This document shows positions 10,501 to 21,296 of a stretch of DNA of 64,000 bases, one piece after another (position 1 is the first letter of the stretch; each line of letters opens with the position of its first letter). The position numbers and the translations under genes are program-made. Below the pieces are notes generated by a model. It was not told the origin of the DNA. It worked only from the letters and a program-made list of their open reading frames with translations, and made no database searches. This stretch comes from Cystobacter fuscus (GTDB lineage: Bacteria; Myxococcota; Myxococcia; Myxococcales; Myxococcaceae), in assembly GCF_002305875.1 (NCBI RefSeq), contig NZ_CP022098.1, positions 9,858,001 through 9,922,000 of the forward strand, written 5' to 3'.

Positions 10501-13500
10501 AACCACGCCAGACGCTCGTGAGGGAGGTGGGGATCCAGGGGCACGTAGGCGCCGCCGGCCTTGAGGATGGCGAGCAGTCCCACCACCATCTCGAGAGAGC
10601 GCTCGGAGTACAGGCCCACGCGCACTTCTGGACCCACCCCCAGCGAGCGCAGGTGCCAGGCGAGCTGATGGGCGCGCTCGTCCAGCTCCCGGTAGGTGAG
10701 CCGGGCGCCCTCCACGCCGAGCGCGGGCGCCTCGGGCGTGCGTGCCACCTGCGCCTCGATGAGGTCCGTCACCGTACACGTGGGGAGCGCCTCCACCGGC
10801 CCTCGCGACAGGCGCAGCAGCTCGGCGAGTTCCTGGGGTGAAGGGGCCGACAGCTTCGCGAGCGAGCACGTCGGATCCCGCGCGATCTCCTCCAACAGGT
10901 GCACGAAGCCGCGCGCCTGACGCTCGATGGTGGAGTGCTCGAACAGCCCGCGCTCGTACTCGAAGCGCAGGTGCAGTGTCCCCCGCTCCTCGACCACGTC
11001 CAGGCTGAAGTCGAAGAGCGACGTGGGCTTGGGGAGGAACAACTCGCGCAGTGACAGACCCGGCAGCTGGATGACCCGCTCTTCCGCGCGCTCATACGAG
11101 AACATCGTGTCGAACAGGGGGTTGGCACCGCGCTCCCCCATCGCCCCGAGCCGCCTCGCGAGCAGTTCGAAGGGAAAATCTTGATGCTCGTACGCCTCCA
11201 GGCACCGCCGCTTCACCTCGTCGAGGAAGTCCAGGAAGGACGTGCCGTTGCGCGGGTGGGTGCGCACCGGGAGCGAGTTGACGAACATTCCCACCGCCCC
11301 CTCGAAGCCGCCGCGCTGCCGTCCGGCGTGGGTCGTCCCCACCACGGTCTCACGCTGACCCGTCCACCGCTGCAGCAGCACCTTGTAGGCGGCCAGCAGC
11401 AGCATGTAGAGCGATGCGCCCCGCTCCTGGGCCCGCTGCCGGAGCACCGTCGAGGGATGGCTCAGGCGAAGCTCTCCCCCCCGGAAGGTGCGCTCGGGGG
11501 ACCGGGGCGCATCCGTGGGGAGCGCCAGGCGCGGCAGCTCTCCGGACAGGCGCTCCACCCAATAGCGCTCCGAGGGCTCCGCCTGGGTGCGCAGGTACTC
11601 GCGCTCCCACGCCGCGTGCTCGCGGCTCTGCCGGGGCGCCTTGCTCAGCGGCTGGCCGAGGTAGAGCGCCACGAACTCCTGGAACAGGGTGTTGAGCGAC
11701 TGTCCATCCACCACGGCGTGGTGGACGTCGAGCGCCAGCAGATGGCGGCCATCCGCGAGCTTGAGCAGACCCACGCGCAGCAGCGGCGCCACGCCCAGAT
11801 CGAAGGGTCGCGCGAAGCGCTTCACCACCTCCGCCTCATCCGCGTACGACCCGCGCTCCAAGGCGAAGGGAACCGTGGCGTGCACGTGCTGGAGGAAGGT
11901 GCCGCTCGCGTCCACGCTGAAGCTGGTGCGCAGGCTCTCGTGGCGGGCCACGAGCGCGCGGAAGCTGGCCTCCGTGCGTGCCTCGTCGAGCTTGCCCTCC
12001 CACTGCAAGGCGCCAGAGAGGTGATAGGCCTGCTCACCCCCCTCGTACTGACTGAGCGTGTACATGCGCTGCTGCGCCGAGGACATGGGCGTGGAGACCA
12101 CGGCTCCAGCGGCGGTGGTCTCGAGCGCCGGCAACTCCGGCTTGCCTCCGCCGGGAGTCGGGCCCTCGGGCTCGGGCGGACCGAAGCCCGCGGCCATCAT
12201 CTCCTCGATGCACTCCACCACCGCCGCACGCACCTGGCGCAAGTCCTCGTCGGAGTGCTCGGTGGACAGGAAGCAGGTGCGGCCTTCCCAGACATAGATG
12301 CCCTTGCACAACAGCCGATAGAACAGCAGTTCCCAATCCCCCTTCACCTGGAAGCGGAAGAGCGAACCGAAGTGCACCAGCCGCACCGGAGCGCCCCGGC
12401 GGATGCAGTAGGCGTTGAGGTCCTCCACGAACTCGGCCGTGCGGCGGTTGAGCCGCTCCTGGAGGGCGGGGCCGTCCTGCCGCAGCCGTTTGAGCACCGC
12501 CAGCGCGGCGGCCATCGCCGCGGGGTGATGGCAGAAGGTGCCCGACACGAACGTGTTCTGCGCCTTGGGGTAGGAGTCGTCGCCGAAGTTCCAGTCCCCG
12601 CCATCCACCGCATCCATGAACCGGGAACTCCCCGCCACGATGCCAACGGGCATACCTCCGCCGATGATCTTCCCGTACGTCACCAGGTCCGCGCGCACCC
12701 CGAAGTGCGCCTGCGCTCCCCCGGGCTCGATGCGGAAGCCGGTGATCACCTCGTCGAAGATGAGCGCCGTGCCCGATTCCTGGGTGATACGCCGCAGCTC
12801 CTGGAGGAACTCGCGTGGCTGGAGTTCGGGCTTTCGGCTCTGCACGGGCTCGACGATCACGGCCGCCAGCTCGCCCGCGCAGGCGCGGATGTGCTTCAGC
12901 GACGAAGACGCGCCATAAGGCAGCACGATGACATCGCGCACCGTATTCTCGGTCGTTCCGGGCGACATGGGGACGGCCGGCGAGATCCCTCCCCCGGGCG
13001 AGGCCAGGACGCCATCGAAGGCGCCGTGGAACGAACCGCTGAAGAGCACCACCTTCGCGCGTCCCGTCGCGGTCCGGGCCAGCCGGAGCGCCACCATGAC
13101 GGCCTCCGTGCCCGAGTTGTAGAAGGCGATGCGCTCGGCGCCCGTGAAGTCGCGCATGAGCTGCGCCACCTCACTGGGGGCGGGCGTCATGGGCCCCAGA
13201 GGAGCACCGGTGCCCAGTGCCTCGGTCACTGCCTCGCGGATGAAGGCGGGGTTGTGACCAAACAGGTAGATGCCAAAACCCATCGCCAGATCGATGAAGT
13301 TGTTGCCATCCACATCCCAGATATGGCTGCCCTGGGCGCGCTGAACCTGCAGGGGGTAGATGAACTCCTTCCACGCGGGCCGGAACCCCATGACGTAGCG
13401 ATTGTTGGCCAGTAGCGCACGCGAGGACTGGGCCAGTTGCTTGGAGCCCGGCGTCAGGGCCGTGTAGTCCCGGATGAGCGTCTCGAAGAAGGCCTTCTGA

Positions 13501-16500
13501 CGGCCGTCCATGCCTCCCGCCATCGCGGTGGTGTTGATGCGCCGGTAGGGCACGTACACCTCCGGCGTGGACGCGGGCGGAGGAGGACTCGCGGGTCTGG
13601 CGCTCACGGTGGGCTCGGGCGCAGGCGCAGGCGCGGGCACGGGCGTGGCGACCGGGGCCGTCGCAGTGGGGGTGGCCGCTCCCCCATGCACATGGCGCAA
13701 CAGCGCCAGTTGCTGTTCCATGAACTGGAGTTGCTGGGACATCAGGCGCTCGATCGCACCGGCCGCGGGTGAGGCCATGGGCGTGAACGCCTGCGCGGGC
13801 ACGGCCTGCGCGGGCATGGCCTGCGCGGGCACGGGAGCGGCAGCAACGGGGGTCTCGACCGGGGCGGCCTCCACGACGGGAGGCAGCGCCGACTCCACGT
13901 ACGCCACCATGCCTTCGATGGTGGAAGCCGGCCCGTAGAAGGCGGTCATCTCGATGAGCACTCCGAAGCGCCGCTCCAGGTTCTGACGCACCTTGAAGAG
14001 CACCAGCGAGTCGAGTCCCATCTCGAAGACGTTGCGCGACACGTCCAGGTTTTCCACCTCGACGCCCGTCAAGTCGGCCACCGACTCCAGGATGACGGTG
14101 CGGATCTCTGCGCTCCGGGCCTTCACTCGCGGCTTCACCTCGTTCATCTGCACTCCTTCGCGGGGGACCGCCGCGCTGGGCTTCGCGCTCGCCGAGGAGC
14201 ACCAGAAGGGTTGTCTGACAAAAGGATAGGTCGGAGCGTCCACCACGCGCCGGGAATAGGGCGCATCGAAGGCCCGCCAGTCGATCGCCGCTCCCTGGCG
14301 GTAGAGCGCTCCCAGGCTGGCGAGCAGCGAATCCCAGTCACTCTCCGTCGAGGAGAGCGAGTGCAGCCACGTGACCTGGGGATCCGGCACGCACTGGGGA
14401 CCCAGGGCGGACAGGATGGGCGCGGGACCGAGCTCCAGGAAGGTGCGGGCCCCCAGCGCGAACACGGACTGGAGCGCCTCGTGGAAGCGCACGGGCTCCA
14501 CGAGCTGCCTCCGCCAGTGCTCCACGTCCGGTGCCTCCTCCAGCCGACGGCCGGTGCGCGTCGAGATCAGCGGGAGGACCGCGGGCCGCGCCTGCAAGGA
14601 GGCCAGCTCCTGAACGAAGCTCCGCAGCATCGGCTCCATCAGCGGCGAGTGGAACGCATGTGACACCCCGAGCCGCCTGAAGCGGATTCCCCGCGCGCCC
14701 AGGGTCTCGAGCACGGTGTTCACATCCGCCTCCCGGCCGGAGAGCACCACACTGCCCGGGGCGTTCAGGGCCGCGAGGGCCACCGTGGCCGTGAACGGGG
14801 CGAGGGCCGCGCGCGCCGTCTGCTCATCCGTGAAGACCGAGGCCATGATTCCGCGCTCGGGCAGGGCGTTCATCAGCCGTGCCCGCACGGCCACCAGGCG
14901 CAGTGCATCCTCCAGGGACAGCGCGCCCGCCACGTGCGCCGCGGAGATCTCCCCCAGGCTGTGGCCCACCACCCACTTCGGCTCCAGCCCCCACGAGCGC
15001 CACAACCGCGCGAGCGCGATCTCCACGGCGACAATCGCGGGCTGGGCGCGAATCGTCTCGTCCAGCTCCGAGGCCTGAGCCGTCTGTCCATACAGGCTCG
15101 CCACCAGGGAGTGACCCGTGAGGGGATCGAGCAGCGCGGCGCACTCGTCCAACGCGGCGCGGAACACCGGGCTGGAGGAGTACAGCTCGCGCCCCATGAA
15201 CAGGCGCTGCGAACCCTGGCCGGTGAAGAGCCACGCGCACCCTCTCTCGTGCTCGGGTGGAGCGAGGACCCCCGCGGGCCGTTGGACGAGCCGCTCCAGT
15301 TCCACGCGCAACCGCGCCGCGCTCGCCCCCACCACCGCCTGGCGACGGGGATGATGGACCCGCCCCGCGTTGGCCGTGTAGCACAGGTCCGCCACGTCGG
15401 CGTCGGTGGCCGTGGCGAGGTGCTCGGCGTAACGGGACGCGAGCGCGCGCACACCCTCCTCGGTGCGCGCGGAGAGCGTCAGCAGGTGCGCGGGACGCTC
15501 CGGCAGGGCCCGCTCCAGCCTCACGGGCGTGTACTCCTCCAGCACCACGTGGGCATTGGTGCCCGACAGGCCGAAGGCGCTGACCGCGCCCCGGCGGGGC
15601 CCCGCGCCGGCCTCCCAGGCGCCCGTCGCGCGCGGCACCACCACGCTCATCCGCTCCCAGGGAATGCGCGTGCTGGGGGTGCGCAGGTGCAGATGGCCCG
15701 GAATGCGCTGGCGCTCCAGGGACAGCGCCACCTTGCACAGGCCCGCCACGCCCGCGGCGCTCTCCAGGTGCCCGATGTTCGTCTTGACGGAGCCCACCCG
15801 GAGCGGAGCCTGGGGCGAGCGCCCTTCCCCATAGACTCGATGGACCGCCCACAGCTCCTGAGGATCTCCGAGCCTCGTCCCGGTGCCATGGGCCTCGAGG
15901 TACGAGACGGAGGCGGGCTCCACTCCCGCGTCACGCAGCGCCGCGCGCAGCACGGCCTCCTGGGCCATGCCGTTGGGCACCGTCAGGCCACTGCTGCGTC
16001 CGTCGTGGTTGACGGCGGTGCCGCGGATCACCGCGATCACCCGGTCCCCGTCCCGCTCGGCGTCACTCAAGCGCTTGAGCACCACCACGCCCGCGCCCTC
16101 GCCCCGGCAGTAGCCATCGGCCGACTCATCGAAGGTCTTGCACCGGCCGTCCGGCGCGAGCGCCTGCAACTGCGACAGCCCCACGAAGGGCCGCGGGGAA
16201 AGCAACAGATTGACGCCACCGGCGAGGGCCAGGTCGGACTCCCCGCGCCGCAGGCTCTGGGCCGCCAGGTGCACCGCGACCAGGGAAGAGGAGCACGCGG
16301 TGTCCACCGCCAGGCTCGGCCCCCGCAGGCCCAGCGTATAGGACAATCTTCCCGCGGCGGTGCTCAGCAGCGTCCCCGTCAGCGAGTACGGCGTGAGGGC
16401 TTCCTCGGAGGAGGTGGACAGGGTGCCGTAATCGCTCCCAGACACACCCACGAAGACGCCCGTCGCGCTCCCGTCCAGGCCTCGCGCGGGGATGCCCGAG

Positions 16501-18863
16501 TGCTCCAGGGCCTCCCACGACACTTCCAACAACAGACGCTGCTGGGGATCCAACGCCTCCGCCTCGCGGGGCATCAGCCCGAAGAACTCCGCGTCGAAGC
16601 CCTTCACCTCCCGCAGGAAGGCGCCCCGCCGGGTGTAGCTCTTTCCCGGCATGGGCTCGGCGTGGAAGTAGGCGTCCGCGTCCCAGCGCTCCGCGGGGAT
16701 GTCCCCCGAGGCATCATGGCCCCGCTCCAGCAGGCTCCAGAAGCGCTCGGGGCTGTCACCTCCCCCGGGGAAGCGGCAGCCCATTCCAACGATCGCGATG
16801 GGCTCGTCCTCCGGAGCGCTCGCGCGGGCGGCCGGCGACTCCGGGGCGGGCACCGGCACGGACGCCGGTGTCGCGAGCTCGGCCACCATCGCGTCCGTGA
16901 GCGTGCTCAACGTGGGGTGATCGAACAGGAGCGACACGGGCAACTGCCGCCCACACAGCGCTCCCAGGCGTGCCGACAACGCCACGGCCCGAGCGGAGCC
17001 AAAGCCGTACTGTCCCAACGGCCGGTGCTCGTCATCGATGGGGACACCGCCGATCGACTCGGCCTCCTGGCGCACCATCGCGAGCACGGTGGCGCGCCCC
17101 TGGGCCGCGACGGCCTGCTTGAGCCCCTTGGCCTCGCGGGCCGCCGCCTCGGCGTCGAGCGCCGCCAGCCGGGTCACGACCTCGTCGAACCCGCCCTCCG
17201 CATAGCGTTTGGCCAGGGCGAAGCGCTGCACCTTCCCACTGGTGGTCTTTGGAATGCGGATGACGGGCAGCACCGCGTCCAACGCGAGCCCCAGCCGCTG
17301 CAGCACATGGCGGTGCAGCCGCCGGGCCACGGGCGCGAACGTCTCGAGCGGGCGCTTGAACACCACGAAGGCCAGCACGCGCTCCACGCCCTGGCGATGA
17401 TCATGCAGGCCGGCCACCGCGATGTGCGCGGACGAGCCCACCCCCTCGACCTCTCCCCCCACCCGCTCCACGTCGTGGGGATAGAAGTTGAGTCCACCCG
17501 CGAAGAGGATGTCCTTGGCGCGGCCGGTGATCACCAGGCGCCCCTCGTCCAGGAAGCCGAGATCTCCCGTGTCGAGCCAGCCCTCGCGCCCCACGGCCCG
17601 CTGGGTGGCCTCGGGCGCGTTGTAATAGCCCGCCGTGACGTTGGGGCCCTGGATCTGCACCCGGCCCACGGTACGCTCGGGCAGGGGGTGGAAGGCCTCG
17701 TCCGCGATCCGCACGCGTGTATGGCTTACCGGGCGGCCCGCCTCCACCAGCTCGATGGCCTGCGCGTCCTCCGGACCACAGTCGCGGATGGTCTCGCCTA
17801 CCCCGAGGAAGCGCCGATCCACGAACCGGGCGGGAAACACCTCGTCCAGCTCCGTATAGCTCACGGCCAGGGTGGCCTCGGCAAGGCCATATCCTGGCAG
17901 CATCGCCTCGCGGCGCAGGCCATGGCGCTCCATCGCATCGAGGAACTGTCGGCACAACCGCGCGGAGATGGGCTCGGCGCCATTCTGGATGATGCGGACA
18001 CACGACAGATCCCAATGCTTGACGGCCTCGGAATCATAGTGAGACAGCAGATGCTGATAGCCGAAGTTGGGCGAGGCGAGGATGGTGGCCCGGTGCGCGT
18101 GGGCGCTCTCCAACCACAGTGAAGGATGGCGCGCGAAGCGTTGCGTGGGCAACTGGTATTGCGACACGCCCGCCACCAGGGGCGTGAAATGAAAGCCAAT
18201 GACTCCAAAGTCATGCGTCAACGGCATCCACCCGAGGAAGCGGTCTTCGGGCCCGATGCGCAGGGTGGAGATCATGTCCGTGGTGTTCACGATCGCCGCC
18301 CGGTGCGTCACCATGACGCCCTTGGGCTCTCCCGTGGACCCCGAGGAAAACTGGATGAGCGCGAGGTCCTCCGGCGCCGCCTCGTGCTCCCGGCCGGGCT
18401 CGGCATGGGCCCGGGCCTGCTCAAACAGCAGCACGCGGCGCTCGAGGACGTCCACCACCGCCTCCAATCCCTGCGCCCGCCCGAAGGTCACCAGTCCCGC
18501 GGCACCCACCGCGTCCAGACACAGCAGATGCGGCCGGTGCAACACTGGCCAGACCTTGAACACCTTGAGGCGATGCTCGTCCGCCCCCCCCGCCGCCAGC
18601 GGCACCGGGATGAGTCCGCCTAGAATGCAGGCCCACAGCGCGGTGACGAAGTCCTGGTTGAGCTCCAATTGGAGCACCACCTCGTCCCCTCGCGCTACCC
18701 CTCGTGCCTGCAGGAAACCCAGCACGCGCAACGCCTCGGCGTGTAGTTGCGCATAGCTTTGAACCCCATCCTTTGGAGGACGCTCCAGGTAGTGAATCCC
18801 TCGTCCCCCTGGACCGGCGAGGCGCAGAGCCTCTGTCAGCGTTGCTGGCACCATCGAAGTCAT
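7506..18863 (-). CDS. hybrid megasynthase: acyl-AMP ligase-ACP-KS-AT-ACP-aminotransferase-C-A-PCP-C
   Basis: Protein of 3785 residues with the domain order of iturin/mycosubtilin initiators. An acyl-AMP ligase (1-570, [10 protein letters not shown]) activates a fatty acid onto ACP1 (GFGSARA, Ser near 622). The KS (from 685; Cys in DTACSSS near 856, [14 protein letters not shown]) and an AT with GHSLGE (near 1301) and HAFH, a malonyl signature, add one C2 unit. There is no KR, DH or ER. ACP2 carries GLDSL (near 1617), followed by an Ala/Pro linker with a helical Gln/Leu stretch. The PLP aminotransferase of the glutamate-semialdehyde type (Lys in YGKIIGGG near 2064) would turn the beta-keto group into an amine. 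Then C (HHAVVDG near 2384), A (pocket DILQLGMVWK, a Gly code), PCP (LGGDSIKA near 3235) and a final C (HHIILDGW near 3465). ATG 18863 is chosen because the longer frame begins inside a terminator hairpin. Confidence 0.95.
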   Translation of the reverse strand: MTSMVPATLTEALRLAGPGGRGIHYLERPPKDGVQSYAQLHAEALRVLGFLQARGVARGDEVVLQLELNQDFVTALWACILGGLIPVPLAAGGADEHRLKVFKVWPVLHRPHLLCLDAVGAAGLVTFGRAQGLEAVVDVLERRVLLFEQARAHAEPGREHEAAPEDLALIQFSSGSTGEPKGVMVTHRAAIVNTTDMISTLRIGPEDRFLGWMPLTHDFGVIGFHFTPLVAGVSQYQLPTQRFARHPSLWLESAHAHRATILASPNFGYQHLLSHYDSEAVKHWDLSCVRIIQNGAEPISARLCRQFLDAMERHGLRREAMLPGYGLAEATLAVSYTELDEVFPARFVDRRFLGVGETIRDCGPEDAQAIELVEAGRPVSHTRVRIADEAFHPLPERTVGRVQIQGPNVTAGYYNAPEATQRAVGREGWLDTGDLGFLDEGRLVITGRAKDILFAGGLNFYPHDVERVGGEVEGVGSSAHIAVAGLHDHRQGVERVLAFVVFKRPLETFAPVARRLHRHVLQRLGLALDAVLPVIRIPKTTSGKVQRFALAKRYAEGGFDEVVTRLAALDAEAAAREAKGLKQAVAAQGRATVLAMVRQEAESIGGVPIDDEHRPLGQYGFGSARAVALSARLGALCGRQLPVSLLFDHPTLSTLTDAMVAELATPASVPVPAPESPAARASAPEDEPIAIVGMGCRFPGGGDSPERFWSLLERGHDASGDIPAERWDADAYFHAEPMPGKSYTRRGAFLREVKGFDAEFFGLMPREAEALDPQQRLLLEVSWEALEHSGIPARGLDGSATGVFVGVSGSDYGTLSTSSEEALTPYSLTGTLLSTAAGRLSYTLGLRGPSLAVDTACSSSLVAVHLAAQSLRRGESDLALAGGVNLLLSPRPFVGLSQLQALAPDGRCKTFDESADGYCRGEGAGVVVLKRLSDAERDGDRVIAVIRGTAVNHDGRSSGLTVPNGMAQEAVLRAALRDAGVEPASVSYLEAHGTGTRLGDPQELWAVHRVYGEGRSPQAPLRVGSVKTNIGHLESAAGVAGLCKVALSLERQRIPGHLHLRTPSTRIPWERMSVVVPRATGAWEAGAGPRRGAVSAFGLSGTNAHVVLEEYTPVRLERALPERPAHLLTLSARTEEGVRALASRYAEHLATATDADVADLCYTANAGRVHHPRRQAVVGASAARLRVELERLVQRPAGVLAPPEHERGCAWLFTGQGSQRLFMGRELYSSSPVFRAALDECAALLDPLTGHSLVASLYGQTAQASELDETIRAQPAIVAVEIALARLWRSWGLEPKWVVGHSLGEISAAHVAGALSLEDALRLVAVRARLMNALPERGIMASVFTDEQTARAALAPFTATVALAALNAPGSVVLSGREADVNTVLETLGARGIRFRRLGVSHAFHSPLMEPMLRSFVQELASLQARPAVLPLISTRTGRRLEEAPDVEHWRRQLVEPVRFHEALQSVFALGARTFLELGPAPILSALGPQCVPDPQVTWLHSLSSTESDWDSLLASLGALYRQGAAIDWRAFDAPYSRRVVDAPTYPFVRQPFWCSSASAKPSAAVPREGVQMNEVKPRVKARSAEIRTVILESVADLTGVEVENLDVSRNVFEMGLDSLVLFKVRQNLERRFGVLIEMTAFYGPASTIEGMVAYVESALPPVVEAAPVETPVAAAPVPAQAMPAQAVPAQAFTPMASPAAGAIERLMSQQLQFMEQQLALLRHVHGGAATPTATAPVATPVPAPAPAPEPTVSARPASPPPPASTPEVYVPYRRINTTAMAGGMDGRQKAFFETLIRDYTALTPGSKQLAQSSRALLANNRYVMGFRPAWKEFIYPLQVQRAQGSHIWDVDGNNFIDLAMGFGIYLFGHNPAFIREAVTEALGTGAPLGPMTPAPSEVAQLMRDFTGAERIAFYNSGTEAVMVALRLARTATGRAKVVLFSGSFHGAFDGVLASPGGGISPAVPMSPGTTENTVRDVIVLPYGASSSLKHIRACAGELAAVIVEPVQSRKPELQPREFLQELRRITQESGTALIFDEVITGFRIEPGGAQAHFGVRADLVTYGKIIGGGMPVGIVAGSSRFMDAVDGGDWNFGDDSYPKAQNTFVSGTFCHHPAAMAAALAVLKRLRQDGPALQERLNRRTAEFVEDLNAYCIRRGAPVRLVHFGSLFRFQVKGDWELLFYRLLCKGIYVWEGRTCFLSTEHSDEDLRQVRAAVVECIEEMMAAGFGPPEPEGPTPGGGKPELPALETTAAGAVVSTPMSSAQQRMYTLSQYEGGEQAYHLSGALQWEGKLDEARTEASFRALVARHESLRTSFSVDASGTFLQHVHATVPFALERGSYADEAEVVKRFARPFDLGVAPLLRVGLLKLADGRHLLALDVHHAVVDGQSLNTLFQEFVALYLGQPLSKAPRQSREHAAWEREYLRTQAEPSERYWVERLSGELPRLALPTDAPRSPERTFRGGELRLSHPSTVLRQRAQERGASLYMLLLAAYKVLLQRWTGQRETVVGTTHAGRQRGGFEGAVGMFVNSLPVRTHPRNGTSFLDFLDEVKRRCLEAYEHQDFPFELLARRLGAMGERGANPLFDTMFSYERAEERVIQLPGLSLRELFLPKPTSLFDFSLDVVEERGTLHLRFEYERGLFEHSTIERQARGFVHLLEEIARDPTCSLAKLSAPSPQELAELLRLSRGPVEALPTCTVTDLIEAQVARTPEAPALGVEGARLTYRELDERAHQLAWHLRSLGVGPEVRVGLYSERSLEMVVGLLAILKAGGAYVPLDPHLPHERLAWLLEDARITVLLSQPALMPRLPTGHAAQVVPLELEPLSARPRRALTSLTRADNLAYVMFTSGSTGRPKGVQVPHRTVVNFFTGMDACLDLSGRGVWLAVTPLSFDISVLELLWTLARGFTVVVQPEPRELLGLARAIREHAVTHLQCTPTLARALLSEPACAEALRSLRQMLVGGEALPLDLARALRERVPSVLNMYGPTETTVWSSTQALPARMEGSVSLGAPIANTQLYVLDAYLNLVPPGVPGELFIGGQGVARGYLGRPELTAERFVPDPFGATPGERLYRTGDRVCRRADGSLEFLGRIDFQVKLRGLRIELGEIEAALERHPQVHQAVVLMREDSPGDKRLVAYVMPTPGAQPPTAEEVRDFLKTKLPEYMVPWSIVALPALPLTVSGKVDRKALPAPVLVPVPEAPTASAPVEDDTCRVLFELAAEVLRVPRVRPEDNFLDLGGDSIKAIQLSARLASRGVSLSMRDVMRAESLGACAGLLALQGEGRSQEVAAKEQLTPSAHDRAPAVAAPEPWTVDHPGLTGRAGEEWIRTTGLEPAEIEALRALSPMQSGMLFETLLDPASNGQQFTLHLAGEVDVQALATAGRALADRHEALRTRFFAPSTGAPVQVVLRSPLVPLEVVDAPEDAALEALRERERARGFELSRDPLMRLTLARRSPGQSALVMTCHHIILDGWCLARLVEDLLRFYGAAHRGEPLAIERSPSPGAYVRWLLERDGSASLAYWKDYLAGYEKPVGLAHRKPAQAGREQRQHGFELPPEVGARLRTLAAACRVTLSGVLQVLWGLVLSHSASTEDIAFGLVVLGRPSQLPRVEEMVGLFINTIPVRLRMDRSASLRQVLQAQQARALASEPHHYCSLAEVQALTPLRNTLLTHALVFENYPLDRAQITATGREAGLDITRTEHFARETYDLVVNIELNDTLSVSLCYNAAVHDESTVRGAAELFEELCAAAEAEQTLEALEQQVLTHVRGRNKRRQSAVLSALRARKPIA

Positions 18864-18899
18864 GTATCCCGAAAGACGTTGAACGGGAAGTCCCCCCAA

Positions 18900-18915
18900 C
18901 TGCTCAGGTGAGCAG
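18900..18915. promoter_or_regulatory. palindrome in the megasynthase leader, possible operator
   Basis: CTGCTCA-GG-TGAGCAG, perfect 7-base arms with a 2-base spacer, 37-52 bases upstream of the megasynthase start and downstream of the terminator of the preceding operon. Its place suits a repressor or activator site, but no matching regulator gene is in the window and no clear -35/-10 pair was found beside it. Confidence 0.35.
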
Positions 18916-18961
18916 ATCTTCCGCAGACGAATCGAAGAGCACCATGGGAGGACCTCCGGGG

Positions 18962-18989
18962 GAAAAGACCCCGGAGCCATTCCGGGGTC
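18962..18989 (-). terminator. rho-independent terminator after the serine hydrolase gene
   Basis: On the minus strand GACCCCGGA-ATGGC-TCCGGGGTC forms a perfect 9-bp stem with a 5-base loop, followed directly by TTTT. It begins 11 bases after the stop of the S12 hydrolase. It separates the export/tailoring operon from the megasynthase operon and shows that the in-frame ATG at 18980 is not a real start. Confidence 0.85.
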
Positions 18990-19000
18990 GGGCTTCGTTT

Positions 19001-20413
19001 TCAGTGAGTGGAGGCAGCGATCGAGGGCACGGAGAGAGCGTCCGTCTGGGGCTTCAGGTCGGGGTAGAGCACCGCCGCCACCTGCTCGGGCACCGGCGCG
19101 ACGTTGTTGCCGCTCAGGGCCGTCCGGTTGCTCAGCACCACCACCGTCAGGTCCTTCTCGGGCAGGTACTGGATGGTGTTGTCGAACCCGAAGATCTCAC
19201 CCCGGTGGCCGATGAAGCCATACTTGTTCTGCTTGAAGATGGCCAGTCCCGCCTCGACCGTGGGATCGCAGTGGGTCGAAGCCGGCTCACAGCTGGGGTC
19301 CGCCAGCGGCCTCCGGGGCTCGGCGATCGTGAACAGACCCTGTGCGCTCGGTGCGGCCTGGCGCCGGACCTCGCCCGCCATGGACTCGCTCTTCGGGCCC
19401 GCCTCGGCCTCGGATGACGTCGTCTTGCAGGTGGACGTGAAGGTCTGCTGTTCCTTGCGGATCTTCTCGCTCAGCAGCTCTCCCTTGAGCTCGGCATTGA
19501 TCCACGTCAGCAGGTCCTTGGCCGTGGAGATGATGGCCCCCGCCGACGAGGCGTTGGTCATGTTCTGCTGGGTGATGTCGATGTCCTCGTTCTGGCACGG
19601 GGGCGTGAGCGCGGAGCACGCGCTGGTGCCCGTGTTCGTATTCAGATAGAAATTGTAGAAGTTGACGTAGCCGTGATTGGTCGAGCCCAGGCTGGTGTCG
19701 TCGTCGGCGGGGACGCGGCTGTTCTCCATGTGCAACCGGGTGAAGAACCGCTGCTCGATCACCTTCTGCCATTCGTTCTGGGCGAAGCCATCCACCTTGG
19801 CGGCGATCATCCCGAGCAGGATGAAGTTCGTGTTCGAGTAGATGAACTCGGTGCCGGGTGGCACCACGAGGTTGCACTGGATGTCATGGGCGCGCAGGTC
19901 CTGTGTCATCTTCAGCAGTTGATCCGGCACTATCCATTGATGGGTCGGATCGGTATAGACCGTCAGGCTCCAGGTGTAGTCGGTGGTGAAGCTCTCGATG
20001 CCACTCATGTGCTGCATCATCTGGCGGATGGTGATCTGATTGCCATCGATGTTGGGGATGACCCCCGGCAACCACTTCTCCAGGGTGTCATCCAGGCCGA
20101 GCTTGCCCTCGTCCACCTGCTGGAGGATCGCCGTGCCCACGAAGTTCTTGGTGATGCTGCCGACCCGGAACTTCTGGTCGATCGTCATCGGCAGGGTCTT
20201 CTGCTCGTCCTGGAAGCCGGTGGTGAAGAACATCGGCTCGCTGTTGCCCATCTGCACCGCCATGACCATTCCCGGCGATTTCTGGGAGGCGGCCGCCTGC
20301 TCCAGCACGGCCTGGAGCTTGGCGCGCACCTCGTCCTGCTCATCGGCCGGCGTGACACAGCTTCCGAGCAACAACAACGTGGGAAGCCAGACCTTGGGGA
20401 GGAATGCTTTCAT
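19001..20413 (-). CDS. beta-lactamase-family (S12) serine hydrolase, lipoprotein
   Basis: Protein of 470 residues with a short hydrophobic N-terminus ending in a lipobox (LLGSC, Cys19), so it should be lipid-anchored outside the cytoplasm. It has the class C/S12 active site: Ser86-x-x-Lys89 (SITK), Tyr192-Ser-Asn194 (YSN) and a late HRG before FGF, in the position of the KTG/HxG box. Residues about 320-380 form a Ser/Pro/Cys-rich insertion ahead of that motif. The family includes esterases, D-aminopeptidases and penicillin-binding-like enzymes, and the prodrug peptidase ClbP. It is the last gene before the terminator, 28 bases after the cupin gene. Peptide maturation, self-protection or an unrelated envelope role are all possible; substrate unknown. 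The start is the ATG with AGGA upstream. Confidence 0.88.
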   Translation of the reverse strand: MKAFLPKVWLPTLLLLGSCVTPADEQDEVRAKLQAVLEQAAASQKSPGMVMAVQMGNSEPMFFTTGFQDEQKTLPMTIDQKFRVGSITKNFVGTAILQQVDEGKLGLDDTLEKWLPGVIPNIDGNQITIRQMMQHMSGIESFTTDYTWSLTVYTDPTHQWIVPDQLLKMTQDLRAHDIQCNLVVPPGTEFIYSNTNFILLGMIAAKVDGFAQNEWQKVIEQRFFTRLHMENSRVPADDDTSLGSTNHGYVNFYNFYLNTNTGTSACSALTPPCQNEDIDITQQNMTNASSAGAIISTAKDLLTWINAELKGELLSEKIRKEQQTFTSTCKTTSSEAEAGPKSESMAGEVRRQAAPSAQGLFTIAEPRRPLADPSCEPASTHCDPTVEAGLAIFKQNKYGFIGHRGEIFGFDNTIQYLPEKDLTVVVLSNRTALSGNNVAPVPEQVAAVLYPDLKPQTDALSVPSIAASTH

Positions 20414-20441
20414 GAGGAGGTATCCTGTGTGAGGGGAACAG

Positions 20442-21257
20442 CTACTGCGTGCGATGCAACAAGGAACGGGCGCTCTCGGCGAGCTGCCCCACCAATCCGC
20501 GGGCTGTCTGGCGGGGATGGCGCAGGTAGGCCGAGACGGGTGTGCTCCACCAGTAGTTGATGGACAGGTTCTCCCCGATGCCGAACACCCCATGCCACCA
20601 GAAGACGGGGATGAACAGCATCTCACCCGGCTCGAGGACGAGCTCCATCCGGGCCGCTTTCTGGAACTCCGGGTAGCGGGCGTGGTCCGGCTCCACCATG
20701 TTGACCTGACTGATGTGCAGGGAGCGCTGGTGGAAGGCGAACGGGTAGAGGCGGCGGATCTCCTCGGGGTGGAACAGGACCACCCGCTTGCGACCCCGGA
20801 CCTGGGTCAGGAAGTTGTGCATGCTGTCGTAGTGCAACGGAGAGACATTGCTCCCCGGCCCGAACCACATGTTCGTGGAGGTGGACAACCTCCGGTCGAA
20901 GTACTCGGGAAAGCACACATCGCTCCAGAGCTCCGGGAGTTCCTTCTCGATGGAGATGATCGCGGCGTACAGACGCCCGTCCGAGATCTGCTGGGAGGAG
21001 ATCAGATCGATGTATTCGGCCAGGGTCATGACCGAGGGGTCGAGGATCTGATTGGCCCCCTTGAAGTGGATGCCCCGGTGCGCCATCGAGATGCGCAGCG
21101 AGCGCGTCCCCGCCCGCTCGCGCAGGTATTCATTCGACCAGCGGTTGAGCGCGGGCCAGTTGTCCATGGCCCCGGTGATGATCACCGGCTTCTGGGGCCG
21201 CAGGAAGCGCTCCTCGAACTCGGCCCGGGTGGGGCGACGAAGTCTCTCGATGGACAT
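20442..21257 (-). CDS. JmjC/cupin_8-type 2-oxoglutarate oxygenase
   Basis: Protein of 271 residues resembling cupin_8/JmjC hydroxylases such as the FIH-like group. The metal triad is visible: His142-x-Asp144 (LHYDSMH) and His222 (FWWHGVF). A Lys/Arg-rich strand (GRKRVVLF) follows the first motif, where 2-oxoglutarate is usually held. The start ATG has AAGGAG eight bases upstream. It lies 39 bases downstream of the solute-binding-like gene, in the block that precedes the megasynthase. Enzymes of this family hydroxylate side chains of amino acids or peptides. Inference: a second hydroxylase for the lipopeptide beside the TauD-type enzyme. A role on a cellular protein cannot be excluded. Confidence 0.85.
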   Translation of the reverse strand: MSIERLRRPTRAEFEERFLRPQKPVIITGAMDNWPALNRWSNEYLRERAGTRSLRISMAHRGIHFKGANQILDPSVMTLAEYIDLISSQQISDGRLYAAIISIEKELPELWSDVCFPEYFDRRLSTSTNMWFGPGSNVSPLHYDSMHNFLTQVRGRKRVVLFHPEEIRRLYPFAFHQRSLHISQVNMVEPDHARYPEFQKAARMELVLEPGEMLFIPVFWWHGVFGIGENLSINYWWSTPVSAYLRHPRQTARGLVGQLAESARSLLHRTQ

Positions 21258-21296
21258 GGCGTTGCTCCTTGGAAGGGAGGTTGGGACCGTCAGGGG

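Noticed and set aside
14934-18122. A plus-strand open frame of 1062 codons.
   Set aside because: Antisense to the acyl-AMP ligase, KS and AT domains; composition is not protein-like.
18864-18980. Upstream ATG giving 39 more residues to the megasynthase.
   Set aside because: It lies inside the terminator hairpin of the preceding gene, and the extra residues do not match the start of the ligase family.
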